Shown here: piece by piece, positions 33,713 to 41,210 of the stretch
Layout of the letters: each line of letters starts with the position of its first letter
Position numbering within the stretch: position 1 is the stretch's first letter
The notes under the pieces: model-generated
Databases searched by the model: none
Told to the model about the DNA's origin: nothing
Seen by the model: only the letters and a program-made list of their open reading frames with translations
Made by a program: the position numbers and the translations under genes
Origin: an uncultured Verrucomicrobiales bacterium
GTDB taxonomy: Bacteria; Verrucomicrobiota; Verrucomicrobiia; Verrucomicrobiales; Akkermansiaceae
NCBI GenBank assembly: GCA_937901085.1
Contig: CALCHQ010000102.1
Location: 1 to 64,000 of the forward strand
Length of the DNA stretch: 64,000 bases
Direction of reading: 5' to 3'

Positions 33713-35965
33713 ATGCAGGAGCTATTTGCAGACTGGCCTGCATCCCGACCGGCAGCCCGCGTACTGGTGGACGGTCTCAATGATATGGTGCTGGATTACG
33801 CCATACCCGACGGGATGGAGGGAGTCACCCGCGGCAGCCGCGTAGAAGTGCCGCTGCGGGCCCGCAACACTACAGGCACGGTGCTGGCCCTGGTGCAGCC
33901 GGAAGCCAGTTGGGCTGCCCGCCTGCGTCCGCTGCAGCGCATGGTCAGCGATGCCCCGGTCGTTTCCCCTGCCCTCATGGATTTGGCAGAATGGGCTTCC
34001 CGTTACTACGCCGTGCCGGTAGAGCAGATGATTCGCTGCATCGTGCCGGAGCCTGTTCGCCAGGAACGCCACGACGAAAAGACACGCAAAGTCGTGATAC
34101 TCCAGAATTGGCCTGATGACGACACGCTCAATAAAATCAACCGCCGAGCCCCGCGCCAGGCGGCCATTCTCCGCTACCTGCACAGCAGCGGAACAGGGAG
34201 GGAAGCATTGGCTGAACTGGGCGGCACCCCTGCGCTGGCTCCCTGCCGCGCGCTCGAAAAGAACGGCTATGTGAGAATCGAGGAAGAAGCCGTCCACCGC
34301 GACCCGGCAGGCTCCGAGCAATTTGCCCCCACCACAGCCCTGCAACTCAATGCCGAACAGGCCGAAGCCCTGCGGCACATCAATGCAGCCTTCGATGCTG
34401 CCTCCACCCGGCCGATACTGCTGCAAGGCGTCACCGGCAGCGGCAAGACAGAAGTCTACCTGCAGGCGGCGCAGCGCGCCATGGACCAGGGAAAGGGTGT
34501 CCTTATCCTCGTGCCGGAAATCTCCCTGACCCCACAGACCATGGCCCGCTTCAAGGGACGCTTTGCCCACGCCCCCGGCAGTGTGGCCATCCTGCACAGC
34601 GCCATGAGCGATGGTGAACGATTCGACGAATGGCACGCCATCCACCGGGGGAAGGCACGCATCGCCATCGGCCCCCGCTCTGCCGTCTTTGCCCCGGTGC
34701 AGAATCTGGGGCTCATCATCGTAGACGAAGAACACGATTCCTCCTACAAGCAGGAGAACAGCCCGCGATACCACGGCCGCGACCTTGCCGTCCTGCGCGC
34801 CCGGCTGGAAGGAGCGACCATCGTGCTGGGGTCAGCCACGCCCTCGCTGGAATCACTTCACAACGTACAGCTGGAGAAATACACCTTGCTCCGCATGGAT
34901 AAACGGGCAGACGGCCAGCGGCTTCCCCTCACCCGCGTGCTGGACATGCGGAGCGAACCCAAGGACAAACGCAACCTCGGCATCCTTTCGGAACGCCTGC
35001 GCATGGCCATCGACGAACGGCTCACCAAGGGGGAGCAAGTCATTCTGCTGCTCAACCGGCGTGGATTCGCCCGCGCGTTGCAATGCCCGGAATGCGGCTA
35101 TACGGCCAACTGCGAGCATTGCGCCCTGCCCATGACCTACCATGCAACGGAAAACCGCCTCGTGTGCCACATCTGCGGGTACCGGCAGATGGTACCTCCC
35201 CGCTGCCCGGAATGCCACACCACGAACATCAGCCTGGAGGGCTACGGCACGCAGAAGGTGGAAGCCGTCCTGCGCCGCTGTTTTCCCCAGGCCCGTCTGC
35301 AACGGGTCGATGCCGATGTGACGACGCGCAAGAATGCCCTGCGCGACATCCTGGCCGATTTCCGGGCGCACAGAACCGATATTCTGCTGGGAACGCAGAT
35401 GATTTCCAAGGGACTTGACTTCCCCGGCGTCACCCTGGTGGGTGTCCTCAATGCCGACCTGGGGCTGAACATCCCGGACCCTCGCGCTGCCGAACGCACC
35501 TTCCAGCTTCTCACCCAGGTGGCCGGGCGAGCCGGACGGGGCGACATTGACGGAGAAGTCATCATCCAGACCTACAACCCGCAGGCCGCAGCCATCCAGT
35601 TTGCGAGGCGGCATGACACCGACGGCTTTGCCGAAACGGAACTGGAGCTGCGCCGGCAGATGAACTTCCCGCCCTTCTGCCACATGGCGGTGCTGACCAC
35701 CCGGAGTGAACAGGAAGAGCTGGCAGCACTGGCCATGGAAACCCTGCACAAACGCCTGCTGGCCGCCCTGCCTGCCCAGGTTCAGCTCAGCGACCCTCTG
35801 CCCGCCCCGCTTGCCAAGGCCTACGGGCAGTTCCGCTACCAATGCACGCTCAAAGCACCGGGTGCCCGGCTGCTGGCCGACGTCTGCAGCCGGGAAATTG
35901 CGGCCATGAACTGCGGCGAGGGGGTCGCGATATCGCTTGATATCGATGCCTATACATTCCTGTAG
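33713..35965 (+). CDS. priA: Primosomal protein N' (replication restart helicase)
   Basis: 750 aa, full length. 3'-5' helicase that reloads the replisome at stalled forks. Order of domains: N-terminal 3'-DNA-binding domain (1-105), helicase lobe 1 with Walker A GVTGSGKTEVY and DEEHD, zinc-binding region with CPECGYTANCEHC and CHICGYRQMVPPRCPEC, and helicase lobe 2 with GTQMISKGLDFPGVTLVG and QVAGRAGRGDIDGEV. No damage visible. Confidence 0.95.
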   Translation: MQELFADWPASRPAARVLVDGLNDMVLDYAIPDGMEGVTRGSRVEVPLRARNTTGTVLALVQPEASWAARLRPLQRMVSDAPVVSPALMDLAEWASRYYAVPVEQMIRCIVPEPVRQERHDEKTRKVVILQNWPDDDTLNKINRRAPRQAAILRYLHSSGTGREALAELGGTPALAPCRALEKNGYVRIEEEAVHRDPAGSEQFAPTTALQLNAEQAEALRHINAAFDAASTRPILLQGVTGSGKTEVYLQAAQRAMDQGKGVLILVPEISLTPQTMARFKGRFAHAPGSVAILHSAMSDGERFDEWHAIHRGKARIAIGPRSAVFAPVQNLGLIIVDEEHDSSYKQENSPRYHGRDLAVLRARLEGATIVLGSATPSLESLHNVQLEKYTLLRMDKRADGQRLPLTRVLDMRSEPKDKRNLGILSERLRMAIDERLTKGEQVILLLNRRGFARALQCPECGYTANCEHCALPMTYHATENRLVCHICGYRQMVPPRCPECHTTNISLEGYGTQKVEAVLRRCFPQARLQRVDADVTTRKNALRDILADFRAHRTDILLGTQMISKGLDFPGVTLVGVLNADLGLNIPDPRAAERTFQLLTQVAGRAGRGDIDGEVIIQTYNPQAAAIQFARRHDTDGFAETELELRRQMNFPPFCHMAVLTTRSEQEELAALAMETLHKRLLAALPAQVQLSDPLPAPLAKAYGQFRYQCTLKAPGARLLADVCSREIAAMNCGEGVAISLDIDAYTFL

Positions 35966-35972
35966 TTCGCAG

Positions 35973-36001
35973 TTGACTCGACTCCTGCTTGCTGATAGAA
36001 T
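35973..36001 (+). promoter_or_regulatory. Promoter of the three-gene envelope/redox unit
   Basis: TTGACT (35973-35978), 17-bp spacer, TAGAAT (35996-36001), 9 nt before ATG 36011. Leader of at most two or three bases. Confidence 0.7.
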
Positions 36002-36010
36002 AAACGCGTT

Positions 36011-36712
36011 ATGAGAAATCCATTTCTTTATCTTGTCCTTGCGGCAGGGCTTGTATGCTGGGGGCTGACACCCAGCCTTGCAAAAGATGACGACAAACAG
36101 CTCTCCAAAGCCGAGAAGCGCGAGCTGAAGAAAAAAGAGAAAGAAGCCAAGAAGGCGGCCAGGAAAAAAGCCCTGAAAGGCGATAAGGCAGACGCCGATG
36201 AGCAGGTGGATAAAAAGGCTTTCAGTAAATTCCTCAAGCAAATTGCTCCCTTTACCGGCAAAATCAAGACCAGCAGCAAGTTCTACCTTCTGGTCTGTTA
36301 CAACAACAATATCGAAGCCAGCGAAACCCTCCTCAAGGCCATTCAGGAGAATGAAGCTAGCCTGAAACGCGGCAAAATCGGCGTGCTGCTCATCAATGCA
36401 GGCGATGCGCTGGAAGAGAAAGAGGCCGTCAAGGAACTCAAGAAGTACAAGCTGAAGCATGCTGCCGTCTTCAACGAAGACTGGAAAAAGGAAACCGAAA
36501 AAATCCTGGAGGTAACCGGTGACAATGCCATCAGCAAGAAATTCTCCTCCCCGGCGGCCGCGAAGTGGACGCTTCTCACCCCCAGCGGTGAAGCCCTGGG
36601 AACAGGTGACGGCTCCAGCATGGAAGACTGCTTCAAGCTGGCCGGAGTGAAGGCCACCCCTGTCAAGGCCAAGGCCGGAGAGGAAGACGAGGAAGAGGAA
36701 TCCGAAGACTGA
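36011..36712 (+). CDS. Secreted lysine-rich protein, unknown function
   Basis: 233 aa. Signal peptide (residues 1-24, ending SLA), then a highly charged Lys/Glu/Ala segment (about 25-75) likely to be helical, then an alpha/beta domain (about 85-210) with FYLLVCYNNN, KIGVLLINAGDAL and KWTLLTPSGEALG that could be a thioredoxin-like fold without a CxxC motif. The tail is acidic (EEDEEEESED). Followed 8 bp later by a nitroreductase and then a true thioredoxin-like gene, so it may act in envelope redox stress. I do not recognise the family. Confidence 0.7.
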   Translation: MRNPFLYLVLAAGLVCWGLTPSLAKDDDKQLSKAEKRELKKKEKEAKKAARKKALKGDKADADEQVDKKAFSKFLKQIAPFTGKIKTSSKFYLLVCYNNNIEASETLLKAIQENEASLKRGKIGVLLINAGDALEEKEAVKELKKYKLKHAAVFNEDWKKETEKILEVTGDNAISKKFSSPAAAKWTLLTPSGEALGTGDGSSMEDCFKLAGVKATPVKAKAGEEDEEEESED

Positions 36713-36720
36713 AGATTGTT

Positions 36721-37242
36721 ATGATTGAGACACTCAATGACCTGAAGACGCGCCGCAGCTGCCGCAAGTATACCGGCCAGCAAGTTGCCGAGGAACAGCT
36801 GGCCGCCGTTCTGGAAACCGCCACCTATGCCCCCACAGGCCATGGTCAGCAGAGTCCGCTGATGGTGGTGGTCCAGGAGCCGGAACTGGTTGCCCGTCTG
36901 TCTGCCCTCAACGCCCAGGTGATGGGAACCAGCCGCGACCCCTTCTACGGCGCTCCCACAGCCGTCATCGTCTTCGAAGACACCACCGTCTCCACCGGCC
37001 ATGAGGATGCCTGCATGGTGATGGCCAACCTGCTCAACGCTGCGCATGCAGTGGGACTGGGTTCCTGCTGGATTAACCGCGGCCGCCAGATGTTTGAACT
37101 CCCCGAAGGAGCTGAACTCAAGGCCTCCTGGGGACTGCCTGAACACATGGCCGGGCTGGCCGTCTGCATTCTGGGCTACGAAGCAGAAGGCGGCACCATC
37201 GCGCCCAAGCCCCGCAAGGAAGGCTACGTCATCCGCCTCTGA
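36721..37242 (+). CDS. Nitroreductase-family protein
   Basis: 173 aa, FMN-dependent. N-terminal TRRSCRKYTGQQV is the family's FMN phosphate-binding start, ATYAPTGHGQQSPL the second conserved segment, and LGSCWINRGRQMF the third. Substrate not predictable. Middle gene of the unit starting at 36011 (8-bp and 21-bp gaps). Confidence 0.88.
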   Translation: MIETLNDLKTRRSCRKYTGQQVAEEQLAAVLETATYAPTGHGQQSPLMVVVQEPELVARLSALNAQVMGTSRDPFYGAPTAVIVFEDTTVSTGHEDACMVMANLLNAAHAVGLGSCWINRGRQMFELPEGAELKASWGLPEHMAGLAVCILGYEAEGGTIAPKPRKEGYVIRL

Positions 37243-37263
37243 TTCGAACACAGGGAAAACGCC

Positions 37264-37761
37264 ATGAAACGCCTGTTCCTCACATTCGTCCTCGCTGCCG
37301 GCTGTTTTATTCCCGCTCAGGCTCAGGAAGCGCCAGGAGCCTCGGTAGCTGAAGCGCTCGTCTCTTCTCCCCTCACCTATCTGAACGAGACGCGCCCTGC
37401 TGCCGATGCCCGCTTCTATATCTACCTCAGCTCCGCCTCCTGGTGCCGTCCCTGCCGCGAGCTGATGCCCAAGGTCATCGCGGAATATCCCGCCATCAAG
37501 GCGGCGGGCGGAGAAATCATCCTGGTCTGCTTTGACAGTACCCCGGCGTCTGGCGCTCTTTACCTGAAGAAGTACAACGCCTCTTTTCCCGGAGTTGCCG
37601 CCAATTACAACAATCTGAGCCAGCTGACCGAGATGCTGCCCGGCTATGCACCGTCTGACCGCATTCCCAGCGCCACCATCGTGGCCGCAGACGGCACGCT
37701 CCTCTACAAAGGCCATGGAAAAGGCATTCTGGAGTGGCGCAGCCTCGTCCCGCAGAACTGA
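37264..37761 (+). CDS. Secreted thioredoxin-like protein
   Basis: 165 aa. Signal peptide ending AQA (about residue 20) and a thioredoxin fold with the redox motif SWCRPC (Cys-Arg-Pro-Cys), flanked by FYIYLSSA and IILVCFDSTPA. Likely a periplasmic disulfide reductase of the TlpA/ResA sort. Last gene of the unit; a strong terminator follows. Confidence 0.87.
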   Translation: MKRLFLTFVLAAGCFIPAQAQEAPGASVAEALVSSPLTYLNETRPAADARFYIYLSSASWCRPCRELMPKVIAEYPAIKAAGGEIILVCFDSTPASGALYLKKYNASFPGVAANYNNLSQLTEMLPGYAPSDRIPSATIVAADGTLLYKGHGKGILEWRSLVPQN

Positions 37762-37778
37762 ACCCGGTTTTTCCATAC

Positions 37779-37816
37779 AAAAGAAGCAGCAGGAACTTTC
37801 CTGCTGCTTCTTTTTT
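37779..37816. terminator. Bidirectional terminator
   Basis: Long perfect stem AAAAGAAGCAGCAGGA / TCCTGCTGCTTCTTTT with a very short loop, A-run on the left and T-run on the right. It separates the + strand redox unit from the - strand panC-ABC unit and should stop both. Confidence 0.9.
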
Positions 37817-37837
37817 GTCTGTTGAAAACAACCTGCT

Positions 37838-38500
37838 TCAGCAGACATCTGCCACCACACCGTCGCGGATGATGAGTGTGCGGTCACCACGCGCGGCAAT
37901 CCCGGCATCGTGCGTCACCGTCACCAAGGTCTTACCGCCTTCCTCCGCCAGGCCGAAAAGCAGGTCGAGAATCTGACCTCCGTTTCGGGAATCCAGATTA
38001 CCTGTAGGTTCATCCGCGAAAATGATGGCAGGGTCATGCGCCAGCGCACGGGCAATAGCCACGCGCTGCTGCTCACCGCCGGAAAGCTCATTGGGCAAAT
38101 GATCCATGCGGTCAGCCAGACCCACGCGCTCCAGCAGGTGGCGGACGCGCTCCGTAGCTTCAGTTCCCGCCACAGCCGTGGCCAGAGAAGCATTCTCCAG
38201 AGCCGTCAGTTCCGGCATGAGCATGTAATTCTGGAAAATGAAGCCCATCATCTTATTGCGGAACAAGGCACGGCGGCGCAGCGAAAGGGCGTAAATCTCC
38301 TCGCCATCAATCACTACCTTGCCTTGCTGGGGAGGCTCCAGTCCGGCCAGCGTGTACATGAGCGTCGTCTTGCCCGCGCCGCTCGGACCACACAGAAACA
38401 CCTTCTCACCACGGCGTATGTGCAAATCCAGGCCATGAAGCACCTCTATCTGCTTCTTGGCAATCGTGTAGGAACGGTGTAAATTCTCAGCCTGAATCAT
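37838..38500 (-). CDS. ABC transporter ATPase, LolD/MacB type
   Basis: 220 aa. Walker [11 protein letters not shown]-loop [19 protein letters not shown], signature [15 protein letters not shown], Walker [13 protein letters not shown] and H-loop VTVTHDAG are all present. The [11 protein letters not shown] pattern and size point to the LolD/MacB/FtsE group that powers lipoprotein release or substrate extrusion. No permease gene is adjacent. It overlaps panC by 4 bp (ATGA), so panC and this gene are coupled although unrelated in function. Confidence 0.88.
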   Translation of the reverse strand: MIQAENLHRSYTIAKKQIEVLHGLDLHIRRGEKVFLCGPSGAGKTTLMYTLAGLEPPQQGKVVIDGEEIYALSLRRRALFRNKMMGFIFQNYMLMPELTALENASLATAVAGTEATERVRHLLERVGLADRMDHLPNELSGGEQQRVAIARALAHDPAIIFADEPTGNLDSRNGGQILDLLFGLAEEGGKTLVTVTHDAGIAARGDRTLIIRDGVVADVC

Positions 38501-39345
38501 GAGCGTGAAAGTTCTATATTATCAATGAGTCGCACCTCCCCGAACCAGGCAGCAACCGCCAGCAGCGCCAGACGGTGGGGGTTGGCAATTTCGTGCAGAG
38601 TCTCGGCATCAACGAGTTCCACATAATCGCAGCGCACACCAGGTATGGCCTCCAGCCCGGTTTGTACAGCCGCACAGATATCTGCCGCAGCCTCGCCGGC
38701 CACATAGGAAGCGCGTGCTTCCAGCAGCAGGCGGCGAATGGTGGGAGCGGCCTCCCGGTGCGCCGGTGTCAGGCGTACATTGCGGCTGGAAAGAGCCAGG
38801 CCATCCTCCGCACGCACAATCTCAGCACCGTGGATGGTGACGGGGATGTCGAGGTCGCGGACCATGCGTCGCAGAATCGCGAGCTGCTGGTAGTCTTTCT
38901 TGCCGAAGATGGCATCCGTGGGCTGCACCAGATTGAAAAGCTTATTCACCACCAGACAGACACCGGCAAAATGCCCCGGACGGCTCGCCCCGCACAACAC
39001 GGTGGAAAGATGCGTTTCCTCCATGGTGATGGAACGGTCTCCGGCATACATCGTATCAGGCGAGGGCATAAACACCACATCCACCCCGCAGGAGTCACAC
39101 AGTTCCAGATCCTGGGCAGGCGTCACGGGGTACGAGGCCAGGTCTCCGGCATTGTCAAACTGCACTGGATTCAGGAATACACTCGCCACAACAGCCCCCT
39201 CTTCGCCAGCCATGGCACGAGCCTGACGCAGAAGCGATGCATGCCCCTCGTGCAAGGCACCCATCGTAGGGACAAACACGAGACGACGCCCCCGCAAGGG
39301 CATCAGAGCCGTTCTCAATTCCTCCTTGGTATATGCCGTCTGCAT
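38497..39345 (-). CDS. panC: Pantoate--beta-alanine ligase
   Basis: 282 aa. Makes pantothenate from pantoate, beta-alanine and ATP. MGALHEGHASLLRQAR contains the HxGH nucleotide motif; FGKKDYQQL, GLALSSRNVRL (the KMSKS-equivalent loop) and the C-terminal domain are intact. It starts 6 nt after its -10 box, so the mRNA is probably leaderless. First gene of a two-gene unit with the LolD-like ATPase. Confidence 0.94.
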   Translation of the reverse strand: MQTAYTKEELRTALMPLRGRRLVFVPTMGALHEGHASLLRQARAMAGEEGAVVASVFLNPVQFDNAGDLASYPVTPAQDLELCDSCGVDVVFMPSPDTMYAGDRSITMEETHLSTVLCGASRPGHFAGVCLVVNKLFNLVQPTDAIFGKKDYQQLAILRRMVRDLDIPVTIHGAEIVRAEDGLALSSRNVRLTPAHREAAPTIRRLLLEARASYVAGEAAADICAAVQTGLEAIPGVRCDYVELVDAETLHEIANPHRLALLAVAAWFGEVRLIDNIELSRS

Positions 39346-39351
39346 GCGTGT

Positions 39352-39380
39352 ATACTAACATAAAGCACCCGGCTCATCAA
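39352..39380 (-). promoter_or_regulatory. panC promoter
   Basis: Minus strand TTGATG (39380-39375), 17-bp spacer, TAGTAT (39357-39352), then six bases (ACACGC) to the ATG. Confidence 0.7.
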
Positions 39381-39415
39381 CCCTTCATGACAGGGATAGT
39401 TTCAAGCCTCTTTCC

Positions 39416-39444
39416 TTGACGCTACGCGCGCCTGCATGTATAAT
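39416..39444 (+). promoter_or_regulatory. Promoter of the GTPase/GAP1 operon
   Basis: TTGACG (39416-39421), 17-bp spacer, perfect TATAAT (39439-39444), 21 nt before ATG 39466. An upstream in-frame ATG at 39436 overlaps the -10 box and is not usable from this promoter. Confidence 0.75.
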
Positions 39445-39465
39445 GGCACCAGTAACCACCCTTTC

Positions 39466-41208
39466 ATGAACAAGCAACTCTACATCTACGATTGTCTGAG
39501 CGGAAAACTGCGGGCTTCGGATGGTAACTTCATGACCATCGGCGCCGGAGAGAAGAACACGTTCCGACTGCACATGAAATCCGAGAACGGAGGATCATTC
39601 GCCCAGCGCGACAACGTGTGCCGCTTCTTTCCGCACGGGCATGTGAGTACCTATTCGCTCAATGGGGTGGAAATGAAGGCCGATGTGGTCATCCACCCGG
39701 AACGCATGTATCTGTTCGTGCTGTCAGAAGGTTGCTTCATCTGCTGGTACGGGACAGATTCCACCCGCCCGGATTTCAGTCAGTATTCGCCGAACATCTG
39801 GTTCCTGTACAACCCCTCCCTGGAGGAATGGTATGGGCCGTATGCCCTGACCGACCTGCCCATGGTAGCTCCGGAACTGCCGGATGACGTCCTGGCAACC
39901 TTCCAGGGGCTGGAACATTGTGCCTTCCTGCTGCGCGATATCGTTCCCGTGGCAAGCTTTGCTGCCAGCACCACAGAAGCCGCCACCGAAAGCGAAGTGG
40001 GCCAGGCCAATTCCCCCTCCGAACTGCGCTGCCCGAACTGCTGGGAACTCTTCCAGCCGGCACAGGTCTTGAGCATTGCCTGCCATCCAGAACTGCGGGG
40101 AGACGAGAAACTGGGGGAAAACGCCATGCGCCGCTTTATCCCCGAAGCCTGGAATCCCAGCGGCCTGCCGCTGGATGCCATGGGCATCTCCTGCAACGAA
40201 TATGCCTGTCCGCATTGCCACCGCAAGCTGCCGCCCTTCTTCCTCAATACGCATCAGCACATCATTTCGCTGGTAGGCGTACCCGCCGCAGGCAAGAGCT
40301 ACTACCTCACCTCCATGGTCAGCGAACTGGAGACTCTCTTCCCGCGGGAATTCGGCATGCCATTCCGCGATGCCGATCCAGTCACCAACGAACCGCTCAA
40401 CGAAATGCGCATGCGGCTTTTCAGCGCGCAGACACCGCAGGAAGCCTACCTGGCCAAGACACACATGCACGGCCGCCTGTACCAGAAAATCTGGAAGCAG
40501 GGCATGCAGGTTCACATGCCGCGCCCCTTCATCTACAACCTCAACAAGGGAGACGAAACCTACTCCATCGTACTCTACGACAACGCAGGTGAAGACTACC
40601 AGCCCGGCAGCGACACTCCGCTCACACCGGGCAGCCAGCACCTCTCTGTTTCCTCCGGCATCCTCTTCCTCTTTGACCCGACGGCCAACCCCGGATTCCG
40701 CCGGCTTCTGCAGGAAAGCTCCGACCCGCAGCTCCGCAATAACCTCTACCGCCCCGGACGGCAGGCGCTGCTGCTGGCAGAATCCGAAATGAGGCTCCGC
40801 ACACGGCTCAACCTGCCACCGTCGGAAAAGCTGAACGTGCCGCTGGCCATCATCATCGGCAAGAGCGATACCTGGAAACACCTGCTGGGGCCGGAACCCC
40901 TGCTGCCAGCCGTCCGCAACGGCATGTTCATGCCGGAACACATCGACATCAACTCGACCCGCCTGCGCCAGTTCATCTTCAACATCGCCCCCCACATCTG
41001 CACCAGCGCCGAGGCCATCTCATCCAACGTGCGCTACTTTGCCGCCAGCGCGCTGGGTGAATCCCCGGTCGAGTTCATGGATGAACGCAGCGGCACCGTC
41101 CTCATCGGGCCGGCATCGGGCAGCGTACGCCCCATGCGCGTGGCCGACCCCCTGCTCTGGGTGCTGCACAACGCCTCCCCCTCGCTCATTCCCAGTTCTC
41201 ACAGCTGA
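39466..41208 (+). CDS. FHA-like/GYF_2/zinc-ribbon/GTPase protein (DO-GTPase-like)
   Basis: 580 aa from ATG 39466. Residues 1-95: beta-rich, FHA-like (FMTIGAGEKNTFRL, then SLNGVEM). 105-130: GYF_2-like WFLYNPSLEEWYGPYALTDL. 189-251: treble-clef/zinc-ribbon pair C189-x2-C192 and C248-x2-C251 with a long insert. 264-560: P-loop domain with GVPAAGKS (271-278), YDNAGED (G3 DxxG, 372-375) and GKSD (465-468) in the G4 position, arguing for a TRAFAC-type GTPase such as the DO-GTPase families. No membrane helix. The next gene, two bases on, is a GAP1-N2-type protein, which supports a GTPase-centred system. Family names are from memory and need a profile search. Confidence 0.7.
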   Translation: MNKQLYIYDCLSGKLRASDGNFMTIGAGEKNTFRLHMKSENGGSFAQRDNVCRFFPHGHVSTYSLNGVEMKADVVIHPERMYLFVLSEGCFICWYGTDSTRPDFSQYSPNIWFLYNPSLEEWYGPYALTDLPMVAPELPDDVLATFQGLEHCAFLLRDIVPVASFAASTTEAATESEVGQANSPSELRCPNCWELFQPAQVLSIACHPELRGDEKLGENAMRRFIPEAWNPSGLPLDAMGISCNEYACPHCHRKLPPFFLNTHQHIISLVGVPAAGKSYYLTSMVSELETLFPREFGMPFRDADPVTNEPLNEMRMRLFSAQTPQEAYLAKTHMHGRLYQKIWKQGMQVHMPRPFIYNLNKGDETYSIVLYDNAGEDYQPGSDTPLTPGSQHLSVSSGILFLFDPTANPGFRRLLQESSDPQLRNNLYRPGRQALLLAESEMRLRTRLNLPPSEKLNVPLAIIIGKSDTWKHLLGPEPLLPAVRNGMFMPEHIDINSTRLRQFIFNIAPHICTSAEAISSNVRYFAASALGESPVEFMDERSGTVLIGPASGSVRPMRVADPLLWVLHNASPSLIPSSHS

Positions 41209-41210
41209 GC

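Noticed and set aside
39436..39465. Upstream ATG for the GTPase gene
   Set aside because: It overlaps the TATAAT of the only good promoter, so it would not be in the transcript.
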